A program made the translations under genes and the position numbers. Shown piece by piece: positions 58,701 through 60,284 of a DNA stretch of 64,000 nucleotides. Below the pieces are notes generated by a model, which saw only the letters and a list, made by a program, of their open reading frames with translations, was not told the DNA's origin and made no database searches. Each line of letters opens with the position of its first letter. Positions within the stretch are counted from its first letter, which is position 1. Source of the DNA: Hyposmocoma kahamanoa (taxonomy: Eukaryota > Arthropoda > Insecta > Lepidoptera > Cosmopterigidae); contig NW_020653945.1 of NCBI RefSeq assembly GCF_003589595.1, forward strand, positions 3,011,543 through 3,075,542. The letters run 5' to 3'.

Positions 58701-59812
58701 ATAGTAAAAGGGTTTTCTATTTTTGGAAAATACTCGGTAACATCGTCGGTGAATGCTGTTCTTTGGGATTTGGTATGTGTACTCATAGTACTGAACCTTA
58801 AAGCGGCCAACTTTGTAGATAAAGGTGTTATAGAAACAGGGGAGCATGCATCTCTGACTAAAGAATGAGTATCTTTATTATCTACTGACGGAGATTTGAA
58901 AGAACTTTCAAATTCATTAGATTTCTTCCTTGTTCGCTTCAACGGTCTGATACTCATTAGGCTTTCTGTTTTGTTGAAATACAAAGGATTATTCATAAAC
59001 ATATTGTGTCCAAATATTGGTAGTGTTGTTTTCTCTACACTAGCAGTGCTGACAGGTAAAGGCTTTTCAACGCAGTTTATTACTAAATCTTTATCATATT
59101 CAATTTCAACAATGCCTTCGCTAGTCGTTTTTGTAGTGCTTATAGGATGATGTGATTTGGGTAAAGCAAAAGAATGTCTACTATTGCTTGTTGTTGCACT
59201 TAGCCTATCTGAAAGCTCACTTAAAAAGGGCTCAGAGGTGCTGTGGCTTAACTTTGATGTAGACAATTGATTTCTGTCAATATTGATTCGTCTTTCAGAC
59301 TTATATGCCGAGCTATCTCTTCTAAAGATATCGTTGTTAGAGCTAGTCATTTCTAATTTCCTTTTCTTGGCTTCTCTGACTCTTCTGCTATAGGTTGGTG
59401 GTGTTGGCGGTAGGTCAGGGGGAATATCACCTTTGGAACCATTTAAATAGTACTTTCTCCTTTCAAATTTTTTCACTGGAGTTCCAGAAGTAGGAGTGAT
59501 ATTACTGACATCTTTAAGAGCTAAAAGTTCAGGTTTCTTGACGAAACCTTCTTTGTAATAATTTGGTGTGTTTCCTACATAGTTGATGTTTTCTTTGTCA
59601 ATAGTTTTAACGTTGTTTTTTCTAGCAGTTGATCCTAATGATCGCCTTTGATATCTACTGGGCTTTTTGCTCTTCTTTATAGTTTGTGCGTCTAAAGATC
59701 TCCTTATTTTGGTATCGTAAGGACCGTTGGTATACGGCTCACCGTTTTCAGTCTCTGTTTCAGAGTTTGGCCGGACTTCTTGGTTCTTTTTGTAAACTGC
59801 CCACTTCAGCAT
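4083..59812 (-). CDS. C2-PDZ-DH-PH Rho guanine-nucleotide exchange factor (14 coding exons, spliced)
   Basis: Joined exons, in transcript order: 59812-57430, 57343-57279, 57123-56939, 10747-10548, 9984-9807, 9568-9383, 9143-8890, 7082-6913, 6516-6358, 6014-5796, 5617-5504, 5265-5055, 4972-4819, 4722-4083. All junctions are GT/AG and phases agree, giving 5118 nt or about 1705 residues. Approximate domains: disordered N-terminus 1-776, C2 777-907, PDZ 1004-1090, DH 1155-1345, PH 1355-1490, Ser/Pro-rich tail to 1705. DH-PH proteins load GTP onto Rho-family GTPases. C2 and PDZ domains usually direct such proteins to membranes and to partner C-termini. The C2-PDZ pair resembles PDZ-RGS3, but here a DH-PH cassette follows and I see no RGS domain. 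Which GTPase it acts on cannot be read from the sequence. The exon 7/8 junction is the least certain: 7089 with a phase-0 donor at 8894 also works. The start codon rests on the acceptor at 59820 and the first ATG after it. Confidence 0.88.
4819..4972 (-). CDS. RhoGEF exon 13: PH domain, last strands and C-terminal helix
   Basis: Reading starts ATEFRLVLGRTGG and ends VTVALRAPSIDLKAVWQSLL, then QRQ. The VTVxLRAPSxxxKxxWxxLLQ pattern is the last strand and C-terminal helix of a PH domain, with the conserved Trp. It starts in phase 1 and ends in phase 2 (CGACAGAT|GTAAGC). Confidence 0.86.
5055..5265 (-). CDS. RhoGEF exon 12: PH domain, first strands
   Basis: The exon reads PFVLSTPGRQWIFGGELSKV, then RPYWALLFSDLLLFTTVSRD and LFVTEEPVPLTTV. 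This matches DH-associated PH domains: a first strand with GEL, the LFSDLLLFT strand, and the I/L-PL-TV strand. It ends in phase 1 (AAAAAAG|GTAATC). Confidence 0.88.
5504..5617 (-). CDS. RhoGEF exon 11: DH-PH junction
   Basis: This 38-codon phase-0 exon was too short to stand out as an open frame. I found it by splice signals and continuity. It reads MGYQDVTAGSGLMG, then LLSVADLESRLVFTRCK, joining directly to PFVLSTPGRQ in the next exon. The ESRLVF segment is the DH-PH linker and first PH strand. Acceptor ACTTCAG and donor TGTAAG|GTAAAA fit. Confidence 0.84.
5796..6014 (-). CDS. RhoGEF exon 10: DH domain C-terminal half
   Basis: This phase-0 exon of 73 codons contains AFSRFCTSPPIPRRRPDITS, then LVHKPLEQFRELLRLM. 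That is the conserved DH helix 5 region, usually written LxSxLxKPxQRxxKYxLLL, here with KPLEQFRELLRL. The final helix is LEKKQLQVIVEQLQ. Acceptor CCTCAG precedes 6014 and donor CTACAG|GTAAAT follows 5796. Confidence 0.88.
6358..6516 (-). CDS. RhoGEF exon 9: DH domain middle
   Basis: This phase-0 exon of 53 codons reads IFRLSEDILDQVVQDDGEIQ, then VVAVYLHKTPVFLSLYKKYCLGLKRADCVL. It has the conserved DH helix pattern (xYxxYCxG and a basic follow-up). Acceptor TGGCCAG precedes 6516 and donor GTCTTG|GTAAGT follows 6358. Confidence 0.88.
6913..7089 (-). CDS. RhoGEF exon 8: start of DH domain
   Basis: The correct frame reads LSTDGRKRALLAVIAREQ, then QFGLVRFVSPL and ITPNDHQLLFQNIEE. This is the beginning of a Dbl-homology domain: helix 1 with its conserved Glu, then the ITPxDHQxLFQNIEEI segment. 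The longest open frame on this strand is a different, non-coding one. The acceptor is at 7090 (CAACAG) or, to match the better donor of exon 7, at 7083 (CTCCAG). The donor GAAGAA|GTAAGT is strong. Confidence 0.85.
7537..7827. mobile_element. hAT-type non-autonomous element (Charlie-like ends)
   Basis: This 291-bp element lies in the RhoGEF intron between exons 7 and 8. Its ends are CAGGGTTTCTTAACC and the inverted GATAAGAAACCCTG. The sequence after the left end (TGTGGGTCCATGAACCCC) is characteristic of hAT-Charlie MITEs. It is flanked by TATTAGGT and CATTAGGT, an 8-bp target duplication with one mismatch. No coding capacity. Confidence 0.82.
7828..8889. other. AT-rich intron sequence, nothing recognised
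   Basis: Intronic, A-rich on the plus strand, with short open frames only. I see no repeat copy or conserved feature between the hAT MITE and exon 7. Confidence 0.6.
8890..9143 (-). CDS. RhoGEF exon 7: PDZ C-terminus and Pro-rich linker
   Basis: The exon opens with NAGHTLIMETFRRVP, the last PDZ strand. A Pro-rich linker with a run of five prolines (PPPPPRSPR) follows, a possible SH3/WW ligand. I place the donor at 8890/8889 (GTCG|GTAACG), which joins in phase 1 to 7082. An alternative donor at 8894 (GAG|GTCGGT, phase 0) would join to 7089. Transcript data would decide between them. Confidence 0.78.
9383..9568 (-). CDS. RhoGEF exon 6: PDZ domain
   Basis: This exon encodes 61 whole codons of a PDZ domain. 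The carboxylate-binding loop is GGFGFTV (about residues 1011-1017). It is followed by VERVASGGSAERAGL, the hallmark PDZ segment, and DYIVFVGNKNV. The last strand and C-terminal helix continue into exon 7 (EEEVRNLVK-NAGHTLIMETFRR). Acceptor CTTCCAG precedes 9568 and donor GTCAA|GTGAGT follows 9383. Confidence 0.9.
9807..9984 (-). CDS. RhoGEF exon 5: linker between C2 and PDZ
   Basis: This 178-nt exon encodes an Ala/Gln-rich segment (AANGPSSAAQAQSVAAALQR) followed by an amphipathic stretch ADEHLFLRYLELDPPED. It ends at TTTRK, leading into the PDZ domain. It begins in phase 1 and ends in phase 2, matching both neighbours. Acceptor ATTCCAG and donor AGAAA|GTGAGT are clear. On the plus strand it is hidden under an unrelated open frame. 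Confidence 0.83.
10548..10747 (-). CDS. RhoGEF exon 4: end of C2 domain and linker
   Basis: This 200-nt exon completes the C2 domain: RRSEFLGCVSFPLKDVI, then GSYFLQGR. Family C2 domains of the RGS3 type have the same FLGCMSF-like strand and YxLLG-like end at this place. A polar linker of about 37 residues follows. Acceptor TTGTTCCAG precedes 10747 and donor AAAG|GTGAGT follows 10548. Confidence 0.87.
11294..11726 (+). repeat. MITE family 'ACCGACTTC', copy 1
   Basis: Starts TTAACCGACTTCAAAAAAGG and ends ACTTTTGAGGTCGGTTT, giving imperfect inverted ends of about 15 bp. The internal landmarks (TGTATGTATGTTAC, CCACCTCTAAGGGTGGC, GCAAATAGATGTAATTCC) recur in the copies at 24.3, 33.6 and 61.7 kb. 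No coding capacity. Confidence 0.85.
11765..11945 (-). mobile_element. 5'-truncated 3' end of the LINE family seen intact at 42.5-44.7 kb
   Basis: The sequence from CATAGGTAAAATAAATTTAC through GAGCAAGAAACTCTAGGGAT aligns with the LINE 3' UTR at 42482-42590. The short tandem tail (CAAAGT repeats at 11770-11785 on the plus strand) marks the 3' end of a minus-strand insertion. Confidence 0.8.
12360..12590 (+). repeat. Dispersed repeat, inverted partner at 31.66-31.9 kb
   Basis: The block TTTTTTCACAAAATTCGGGG followed by AGCATAATATTAGTAAATAA recurs in reverse complement at about 31.69-31.8 kb. It is T-rich, non-coding and of unknown class. Confidence 0.65.
13773..14058. mobile_element. hAT-type MITE family M1, copy 1 (complete, 286 bp)
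   Basis: Ends are CATTGACTTACAATTATATG and the inverted TTTATTTGTAAGTCAATG. It is flanked on both sides by GCCCACGC, a perfect 8-bp target duplication. CA...TG termini and 8-bp duplications fit the hAT superfamily. No open frame. Confidence 0.9.
14300..14535 (+). pseudogene. Decayed RTE-like reverse transcriptase C-terminus, relic 1
   Basis: The plus strand near 14430 reads, across frameshifts, like RWTDDIGKASGKYLDANSPK, the C-terminal pattern of lepidopteran RTE/endonuclease-RT elements (RWTDDI...W.Q.AQ.R..W). Short and broken. Confidence 0.6.
15075..15290 (+). mobile_element. LINE 3' UTR fragment
   Basis: Contains TTGACTGGTAGAGAATGTCT, TATGGCATTAAGTCCGCC and an AATAAAG-rich end (GTACAATAAAGTTTAAATAA). 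This arrangement is typical of lepidopteran RTE-like LINE 3' UTRs. No coding part is retained. Confidence 0.65.
15340..15555 (+). pseudogene. Decayed RTE-like reverse transcriptase C-terminus, relic 2
   Basis: Across frameshifts the plus strand near 15450-15530 spells the same C-terminal pattern as relic 1 (GRTNDIVKVTRKTxIQIARN). Heavily mutated, no intact frame. Confidence 0.55.
16164..16391 (-). CDS. Orphan putative coding exon with two RKNSLP motifs
   Basis: This stretch is clearly richer in G+C than the DNA around it. Only one minus-strand frame stays open to its end. That frame contains SLSRKNSLPEWDPPEPRARK, then NSLPADILDRVTGTPPIPEEE and TGA at 16164-16166. The hexamer RKNSLP occurs twice about 17 residues apart; RxxS contexts are typical kinase or 14-3-3 sites. 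A good acceptor (ACTCTCTCAG) precedes the first motif and a donor (CCCC|GTAAGT) lies just after the stop. A second frame is open as far as about 16275. It may be a terminal exon of a short isoform or of a nested gene. It does not fit between RhoGEF exons 3 and 4 without breaking the C2 domain. Confidence 0.42.
   Translation of the reverse strand: MSFVSQTVAGLSQTRREDPPPRQHCSHQHTHRNYSLSRKNSLPEWDPPEPRARKNSLPADILDRVTGTPPIPEEE
16610..16840. repeat. Degenerate tandem repeat, unit about 30-35 bp
   Basis: About seven imperfect units built on GGTACAAAGTTATCATTTTATT follow one another, with GGTACA(A/C) starting most units. The region is AT-rich and non-coding. Confidence 0.7.
17183..17370 (+). mobile_element. 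tRNA-derived SINE, family S1, copy a
   Basis: Partly deleted tRNA-like head with a B-box-like AGTTCGATTCCC, then the family body (GAGAAATATTTGTAT, CTATGTGTGTGTCCATGG, TGTGTGTCTCATTTATTATA). Matches the copies at 24.0, 31.3 and 38.5 kb. Confidence 0.78.
18103..18560 (+). repeat. Dispersed repeat holding the empty site of the mariner at 35.5 kb
   Basis: The segments CGACTCATCCGAAGAACA, TCTCGTTATTCAAAATAAGG and CAACAGTCGATCTGATACCC also occur at 35.43-35.53 and 36.54-36.60 kb. There they are interrupted by a mariner. Here TTTATATCTTGTTTCG is uninterrupted. Confidence 0.75.
18730..18975 (+). repeat. Repeat family R copy
   Basis: Carries the family landmarks AGAGTTCGTCCAGGGAAATA, CACCAAGCGGTAATG, GCAGTGGCAGTGCC and GGACAGGCGTGTTACTTACC. 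Other copies lie at 29.04-29.45 kb (inverted), 50.03-50.31, 51.31-51.53 and 53.05-53.27 kb (inverted). Class unknown; no coding capacity in any copy here. Confidence 0.75.
19225..19720. repeat. Repeat family R copy interrupted by hAT MITE M1
   Basis: Inverted family R sequence lies on both sides of the M1 insertion at 19418-19645 (left part through ACCAGTTATCC, right part TGACTGCTTGGCGACAGC). Confidence 0.68.
19418..19645. mobile_element. hAT-type MITE family M1, copy 2 (228 bp, internally shorter)
   Basis: Ends CATTGACTTAC and GTAAGTCAATG, opposite in orientation to copy 1. Flanked by a perfect 8-bp duplication GCAACAAT. It lacks about 58 bp of the interior found in 286-bp copies. Confidence 0.9.
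20147..20272 (+). mobile_element. 3' end copy of the 42-kb LINE family
   Basis: TTCTTGCTCGTTTTTCGAAG, ACGAGCAGTAGCTTAAAAAT and TTACCTATGGAATAAATGAT align with the reverse complement of 42.48-42.57 kb. It ends with a short TTGACA-type tail. Confidence 0.72.
21666..23486. mobile_element. 1.8-kb TIR DNA element T1, non-autonomous, with tandem array
   Basis: Perfect 22-bp terminal inverted repeats start CTTAGAATAATAACGC. The host sequence TTCCTTTA is duplicated exactly on both sides (8 bp). No transposase is visible. The middle holds a ~99-bp tandem array. A second copy lacking the array starts at 63663. An 8-bp duplication fits hAT, P or Merlin types; the termini do not let me choose. Confidence 0.86.
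21953..22692. repeat. Tandem array of a ~99-bp unit, six direct plus two inverted units
   Basis: AAATCCAAGATGGCGG recurs at about 21960, 22059, 22158, 22258, 22357 and 22457, so the period is 98-100 bp. After 22550 the reverse complement (CCATCTTGGATTTAGAAAT) appears near 22570 and 22670, so the right end folds back on the array. Overlapping open frames on both strands (for example 22021-22257 and 22480-22692) are by-products of the unit length. Confidence 0.9.
23971..24150 (+). mobile_element. tRNA-derived SINE, family S1, copy b
   Basis: Best-preserved tRNA-like head: GGCGGAACGGATAACGTGCT, then GGTCTGCCACGCAGAGGTCC and the B box GGGTTCGATTCCCC. The family body follows (GAGAAATATTTGTATGGCCT, CTATGGCATCCGCATGG). 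It is not a functional tRNA because it continues as SINE body. Confidence 0.83.
24336..24905 (+). repeat. MITE 'ACCGACTTC', copy 2, split by MITE M1
   Basis: Starts TTAACCGACTTCAAAAAAAG at 24336. It is interrupted by M1 copy 3 (24586-24870) and resumes at CTTTTCAGGTCAGTTTTC. This gives the relative age: the M1 insertion is younger than this copy. Confidence 0.83.
24586..24870. mobile_element. hAT-type MITE family M1, copy 3 (285 bp)
   Basis: Ends CATTGACTTAC and GTAAGTCAATG, with a perfect 8-bp duplication CCTTTTCA (24578-24585 and 24871-24878). Inverted relative to copy 1. Confidence 0.92.
26195..26575 (-). pseudogene. Jockey-like LINE reverse-transcriptase C-terminus, broken
   Basis: The minus strand reads SLRRDVGSLCVFYRLYNGEY, a widespread C-terminal signature of lepidopteran non-LTR elements. 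Frame shifts follow, and then FFKKRVYKALKG, the usual end of this ORF. The plus-strand frame of similar length is its shadow. Confidence 0.72.
26600..26700 (-). repeat. LINE 3' UTR fragment
   Basis: TTTTATAAAATATAAGTGCG followed by CACTTGACCTCCATCTCACC and TGATGGAAAGTGATGATGAG matches 38.88-38.96 kb, where it is attached to a LINE ORF end. The T-run at its left is the poly-A tail on the minus strand. Confidence 0.65.
27627..27940 (+). mobile_element. GC-rich poly-A retroposon with 14-bp target duplication, copy 1
   Basis: A 314-bp insert, far more GC-rich than its surroundings, ends in C8-GGC and an 18-base A run. It is flanked by GGTTGCTTCTATCC on both sides (27613-27626 and 27941-27954), an exact 14-bp target duplication. 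It is probably a 5'-truncated non-LTR element. Both the minus-strand frame over it and the plus-strand frames are unlikely to be host genes. It interrupts a family R copy. Confidence 0.9.
29036..29460 (-). repeat. Repeat family R copy (long)
   Basis: Holds the whole set of landmarks in reverse: GGTGCAGTGGCAGTCCCCCT-type, CATGCCTGTCCATAACAGTT, CGGAACGCAGTAATGCTCAC, and TACTTCCCTGGACGAGTTC. The open frame within is incidental. Confidence 0.7.
30217..30239. repeat. (CT)n microsatellite
   Basis: A run of about eleven CT dinucleotides within family-free intron sequence. Confidence 0.95.
31295..31510 (+). mobile_element. tRNA-derived SINE, family S1, copy c
   Basis: Head TGCCTCTGTGGCTGAACAGT and GCAGAGGTCCTAGATTTGAT (A-box-like and B-box-like), then the family body with ATTTCTCTCGAGAGTTTG and TGTGTGTTCATGGCACCCGC. 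Confidence 0.82.
31660..31905 (-). repeat. Dispersed repeat, inverted partner of 12.36-12.59 kb
   Basis: TTATTTACTACTATTATGCT followed by CCCCGAATTTTGTGAAGAAG is the reverse complement of the 12.48-kb block. Confidence 0.65.
31942..32115 (+). mobile_element. tRNA-derived SINE, family S2, copy a
   Basis: tRNA-like head CCTCGGTGGCTGATAGGTTT, GAGGTCCCGAGATCGATCCC, then body CCTAAATTGGTTCTGGTCTG and GGGTGTTCCGGATAATGCCC. The body matches 44.75-44.94 kb and 42.25-42.41 kb. Confidence 0.8.
32235..32470 (-). mobile_element. RTE-like LINE 3' end
   Basis: A CATCATCATCATC-type tail at the left is followed by AGCCTATCGCAGTCCACTGC and TGGACATAGGCCTGCCCC. This is a very common lepidopteran RTE 3' end, inserted on the minus strand with a (GAT)n tail. 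Confidence 0.75.
32740..32890. mobile_element. Foldback element FB1, compact copy with GACGTTTCGG core
   Basis: Arms GGAAATGAAACTATTTTTCC-GGATTTAA and the inverted TTAAATCC-GGAAAAATAGTTTCATTTCC flank a core that in reverse complement reads GACGTTTCGG, 14 bases, CCATGGTCACGG. Flanks carry the common TTTTCGCGATTGTTACACAT edge. Further copies or fragments: 34.35-34.47, 34.97-35.21, 38.34-38.48, 40.20-40.32, 40.87-40.98, 47.69-47.77, 62.46-62.54, 62.74-62.85 and 62.98-63.07 kb. Confidence 0.85.
33583..33866 (+). repeat. MITE 'ACCGACTTC', copy 3
   Basis: Starts TTTTAACCGACTTCAAAAAA and ends CACTTTTGAGGTCGGTTTTT, with the family interior (CTCTAAGGGTGGC, GCAAATAGATGTAACTCC). Confidence 0.88.
34350..35215. 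mobile_element. FB1 foldback cluster, including a copy at 34970-35210
   Basis: A half copy at 34.35-34.47 kb has the GACGTTTCGG core. Family interior follows (TAGCGTAAATTGGAATGTTT, TAACTATTGTAACTATAGTA). A copy with both arms and a core lies at 34.97-35.21 kb. The minus-strand frame at 34660-34917 lies in this repeat and is not a gene. Confidence 0.78.
35536..36538 (+). pseudogene. Mariner transposon, about 1.0 kb, internally deleted and frameshifted
   Basis: Terminal repeats CATAGGGCGCACTATAAG and (right end, inverted) CGTGGAGCACACTATAAG differ at four positions. TA flanks both ends. The transposase reads MDLTRENNRNMIFYDFKCNL (N-terminal HTH) from 35709. Frameshifts follow, then IILHHDNASSH and SPDLAPCDFYLF, which carry the second and third catalytic acidic residues of the mariner D,D34D triad. 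The piece that should hold the first catalytic Asp is missing between NLTEAQKTTLK and RIILHHDN, so the copy cannot be active. It interrupts the repeat also seen at 18.1-18.56 kb. Confidence 0.88.
36701..36829 (+). other. Long hairpin with 46-bp arms and 37-nt loop
   Basis: Arms 36701-36746 and 36784-36829 are inverted copies (core TACTCCGCGAACCCAGTGAA) differing at two positions. In a plus-strand RNA both differences form G-U pairs, so the stem would be unbroken. It may be a small foldback element or a source of hairpin RNA. No coding capacity. Confidence 0.8.
37440..37530. promoter_or_regulatory. CpG-rich patch, possible alternative promoter or first exon
   Basis: In AT-rich intron, AAACGCGCGCTAAACTTTGG followed by CGCGCAGTTTCCGTCCAGTC and ACCGCACCGCGGAAGCTCG is unusually CpG-dense and matches no repeat listed here. 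A TATAAAA lies upstream on the plus strand at about 37354. The direction is uncertain. Confidence 0.25.
37740..37890. mobile_element. Foldback element FB2 with GACGTTTCGG core
   Basis: Arms TTTGATTTTCAACTCGGGAC and GAGTCCCGAATTAAAAATCA are imperfect inverted copies. Between them lies GACGTTTCGG, 14 bases, CCATGGTCTCG. The arms are unlike FB1 but the core matches it in spacing. Confidence 0.75.
38521..38735 (+). mobile_element. tRNA-derived SINE, family S1, copy d
   Basis: Head TGCCTCCGTCGTCGAATGGC and B-box-like GGTTGGATTCCCGGGCC, then body GGAGAAATATTTGTAAGGCA and TGTGTGTCCATGGCATCC. Confidence 0.82.
38885..39230 (-). pseudogene. 5'-truncated LINE: RT C-terminus and 3' UTR
   Basis: The minus-strand frame reads RAKRYAPALRTAVDWNSLPA, then YLFPESYNLSFFKATMNRHY, the usual C-terminal end of Jockey/CR1-like RT proteins (WNxLP...FK). 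The stop is followed by a 3' UTR ending in a poly-A run at 38885. Everything upstream of the C-terminus is missing. Confidence 0.75.
40501..40860 (-). pseudogene. THAP-like N-terminus in a dispersed repeat
   Basis: The minus strand starts MPCCAVLECKNDGRTKN, which resembles the first Cys pair of a THAP zinc finger (found in P-element-like transposases). The rest of the finger is not in frame. The upstream 100-200 bp, with GGCACGAGACGC and TTTTAATAAAC-AAAATTAGTT, recur at 20.53-20.65 kb, so this is a mobile repeat rather than a host gene. Confidence 0.4.
41520..41645 (+). mobile_element. tRNA-derived SINE, S2-like
   Basis: A-box-like TGGTCGAGTGGCTTGTACAC, B-box-like GGGTGCGATTCCCGGCCGGG, then a body with GTAGAAAACTTACTTTTC. 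It continues past a tRNA length and has no matching acceptor stem. Confidence 0.72.
41778..41872 (-). mobile_element. tRNA-like SINE head, minus strand
   Basis: In reverse complement: TTCCGTGGTTTAGCTGGCAT, GGCGTCTGGCACAGTTTGCT and GTTGGTTCCAATCCTGCC, with A-box and B-box spacing of a tRNA. The acceptor stem does not pair, so a retroposed copy is more likely than a gene. Confidence 0.6.
42250..42415 (-). mobile_element. tRNA-derived SINE, family S2, copy b
   Basis: Reverse complement: GTCTCCAGTTCGATTCCCGA (B box), then TTAGTTCTGATTTGGGTGTT matching the S2 body. It abuts the 3' end of the LINE at 42.45 kb. Confidence 0.72.
42445..44673 (-). mobile_element. Non-LTR retrotransposon with near-complete reverse transcriptase ORF
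   Basis: The ORF (44673-42667) has 668 codons with no stop or frameshift. RT motifs are in order: PISILPTLSKIFEKIIL near 230-250, FCDLSKAFDCVHH with the first catalytic Asp near 305, GVPQGSILGPFLF near 360, and LFADDTSLL with the catalytic Asp pair near 395. The C-terminus has RAVRAIYNL and RFYNKIPVDIQNLP, typical of Jockey/CR1-like elements. The upstream endonuclease domain is absent, so the element is 5'-truncated. The 3' UTR carries AATAAAG and ends in tandem TTTTGA units instead of poly-A, at about 42450. The frame is still intact, so insertion was recent. The exact clade is uncertain. It sits in the giant RhoGEF intron, same strand as the gene. Confidence 0.93.
44748..44942 (-). mobile_element. 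tRNA-derived SINE, family S2, copy c
   Basis: Reverse complement: GACCTCCGTGGCCCAATAGT, ATTCGATTCCCAGTAGGACC, CTAAATTGGTTATGGTCTGG, matching the S2 copy at 31.94 kb. The plus-strand open frame here is a shadow. Confidence 0.8.
44943..46925. other. Intron sequence, nothing recognised
   Basis: AT-rich, with short open frames whose composition does not suggest coding. No match to the repeats recognised elsewhere in the window. Confidence 0.5.
46928..46985 (+). repeat. Fragment of SINE family S4
   Basis: CTATCGGGTCGTAAAAGTTT and TTTTCTATGTATTTGATCTT match 48399-48440, just after the tRNA-like part of the S4 copy. Confidence 0.65.
48333..48440 (+). mobile_element. tRNA-derived SINE, family S4
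   Basis: CCGCAGCTCAGTTGGTAAGA (A box) and GTCGTGGGTTTAAGTCCCAT (B box) sit at tRNA spacing. The flanking bases do not form an acceptor stem. The downstream TCGTAAAAGTTTTTTCTATG recurs at 46.93 kb without the tRNA part, so this is a retroposon and not a tRNA gene. Confidence 0.72.
48847..48914 (+). mobile_element. GC-rich poly-A retroposon with 14-bp target duplication, copy 2
   Basis: A 68-bp insert with the same 3' end as the 27.6-kb copy (GTCTCCCTGGGCTCAGGGG, C-run, poly-A). Flanked by an exact 14-bp duplication GGCCTCTTTAAAGA (48833-48846 and 48915-48928). Confidence 0.9.
49811..49830. repeat. (TATC)n microsatellite, possible LINE tail
   Basis: Follows AATAAACCATT, an arrangement seen at LINE 3' ends with short tandem tails. 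Confidence 0.6.
50030..50310 (+). repeat. Repeat family R copy
   Basis: Landmarks AGTTCGACCAGGGAAGTACC, TGCCTAGCAGTAATGAG, GACGGGTGCAGTGGTAGTGC and CATCAGGCGCACGACTTGTT are all present. Confidence 0.75.
51305..51530 (+). repeat. Repeat family R copy
   Basis: Contains AAAGGGTTCGTCCAGGGAAG, GGGCGCAGTGGCGGTGCCCC and GGACAGACGTGATGCTTGCC. Confidence 0.73.
51990..53040. other. Intron sequence, nothing recognised
   Basis: AT-rich non-coding sequence without a repeat copy I can name. Confidence 0.5.
53045..53275 (-). repeat. Repeat family R copy
   Basis: Inverted landmarks CACGTCTGTCCATAACAGTT, GGGGCACTGCCACTGCGCCC and AAGGTGGCAGTACTTCTCTG. Confidence 0.72.
53395..53915 (+). pseudogene. RTE-like reverse transcriptase C-terminus with (AAGT)n tail
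   Basis: The longest in-frame piece starts RLRWLGHVERMGEDLPVKRA and ends PGCRWIDQVHKNL, the conserved C-terminus of insect RTE-like endonuclease-reverse transcriptases. Upstream the frame is broken (EERALVTREK-type sequence before it). The element ends in AAGTAAGTAAGTAAGTATG near 53888-53912. The minus-strand frames here are shadows. Confidence 0.8.
54000..56155. other. Intron sequence, one 154-codon unassigned open frame
   Basis: AT-rich sequence in which only the minus-strand frame 54563-55027 exceeds background length. Its translation resembles no family I know and has no splice or start context. Otherwise nothing recognised. Confidence 0.4.
56160..56330. promoter_or_regulatory. CpG-rich patch 0.6 kb inside intron 3
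   Basis: CATGCGTCCTCCACTGCCGA, GAGCGACAATCGATCGTTGT and CATTCGCGTCTCGCGTCATT are GC- and CpG-rich against an AT-rich intron, with no repeat match in the window. It might be an alternative promoter or first exon for a shorter RhoGEF form, or an enhancer. Confidence 0.28.
56939..57123 (-). CDS. RhoGEF exon 3: C2 domain, middle strands
   Basis: This 185-nt exon encodes 61 whole codons starting VVISGVTEQS and ending VWHRDKKY, plus two bases of the next codon. It holds the central C2 strands (KREPEFQRHLKLPLP, then MIHISVWHRD). The donor TACAG|GTAAGT at 56939/56938 is strong. The next in-phase exon that completes the C2 fold is 46 kb away at 10747 (Y-R-RSEFLGC). Confidence 0.87.
57279..57343 (-). 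CDS. RhoGEF exon 2: C2 domain
   Basis: This 65-nt exon encodes VIRCRDLQRSSGKSDDINAYAK, which continues exon 1 as NDVIDVHVIRCRDL. The pattern, a strand followed by an R/G-x-L loop and then SDxxAY-K, is a typical C2 loop 1 and strand 3. SDDINAYAK occupies the place of the SDPYVK motif, so part of the usual calcium-binding loop may be altered. Acceptor TTTCAG precedes 57343 and donor AAAG|GTAAGC follows 57279. Confidence 0.87.
57430..59812 (-). CDS. RhoGEF exon 1: disordered N-terminus and first C2 strand
   Basis: This single large exon encodes about 794 residues. The acceptor (TTGTTGCAG) ends at 59820 and the first ATG follows 7 nt later, giving a start of MLKWAVYKKN. The open frame extends upstream but only into presumed intron. 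The protein is rich in Ser, Thr, Lys and Arg with few hydrophobic stretches. It contains a Pro-rich stretch (PPDLPPTPPTYSRR), many basic RRxS-type sites and a duplicated LTLExGxPSPxT motif. The last 18 residues begin KGTINLEI and are the first strands of the C2 domain. The donor (CACG|GTGAGT) is at 57430/57429. The remaining open frame past the donor is read-through into the intron. Confidence 0.85.
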
Positions 59813-59819
59813 TTTTAAT

Positions 59820-60104
59820 CTGCAACAAACGAATGAATAAATATTATACTTGTAATTCGATCTAGTCTTCTTATTCAAGTTACTTAGTACATACTTTATT
59901 GCACTCTAGACATAAGTGTCTGTAGTACAAAGTAAAGGTACCAAACAACGGATAGGATTGCTTAGTAAACTAACATGGAAATAATAAAGATAGTGTACAT
60001 ATGCGACGTTACAGCGTACAAATGTGTTTTGAACACGAAAATATTGTTACTTATAAAGAATAGAATTGTGAATATGCACGTAGCTCTCCAAAATTGAGTG
60101 TAGT
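59820..60104. other. Presumed 5' intron of the RhoGEF gene
   Basis: Sequence upstream of the acceptor at 59820. The first exon (5' UTR) is not identifiable and could lie here or beyond the right edge. Confidence 0.45.
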
Positions 60105-60215
60105 CGCTTACCCGCTCGATTAGAACGTGGTGGATTACGGTCCGAACCCCTTAGACATCTCTAGGGCCTCCACCTGTGCCAGCAGTGGATTGTATATAGG
60201 TTGATAATAAAATAG
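60105..60215 (+). mobile_element. RTE-like LINE 3' end fragment
   Basis: CCTCCACCTGTGCCAGCAGT followed by GGATTGTATATAGGTTGATA is the reverse of the same RTE 3' end seen at 32.2-32.5 kb, here on the plus strand. Confidence 0.68.
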
Positions 60216-60284
60216 TACCATGGAAATCATAGTATGAGATACGACATGAAAGTGGATAACCACCATGCAAGTTAAATTTCAAGG

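Noticed and set aside
57558..59150. Four plus-strand frames of 84-123 codons
   Set aside because: All are antisense shadows of the long RhoGEF exon 1.
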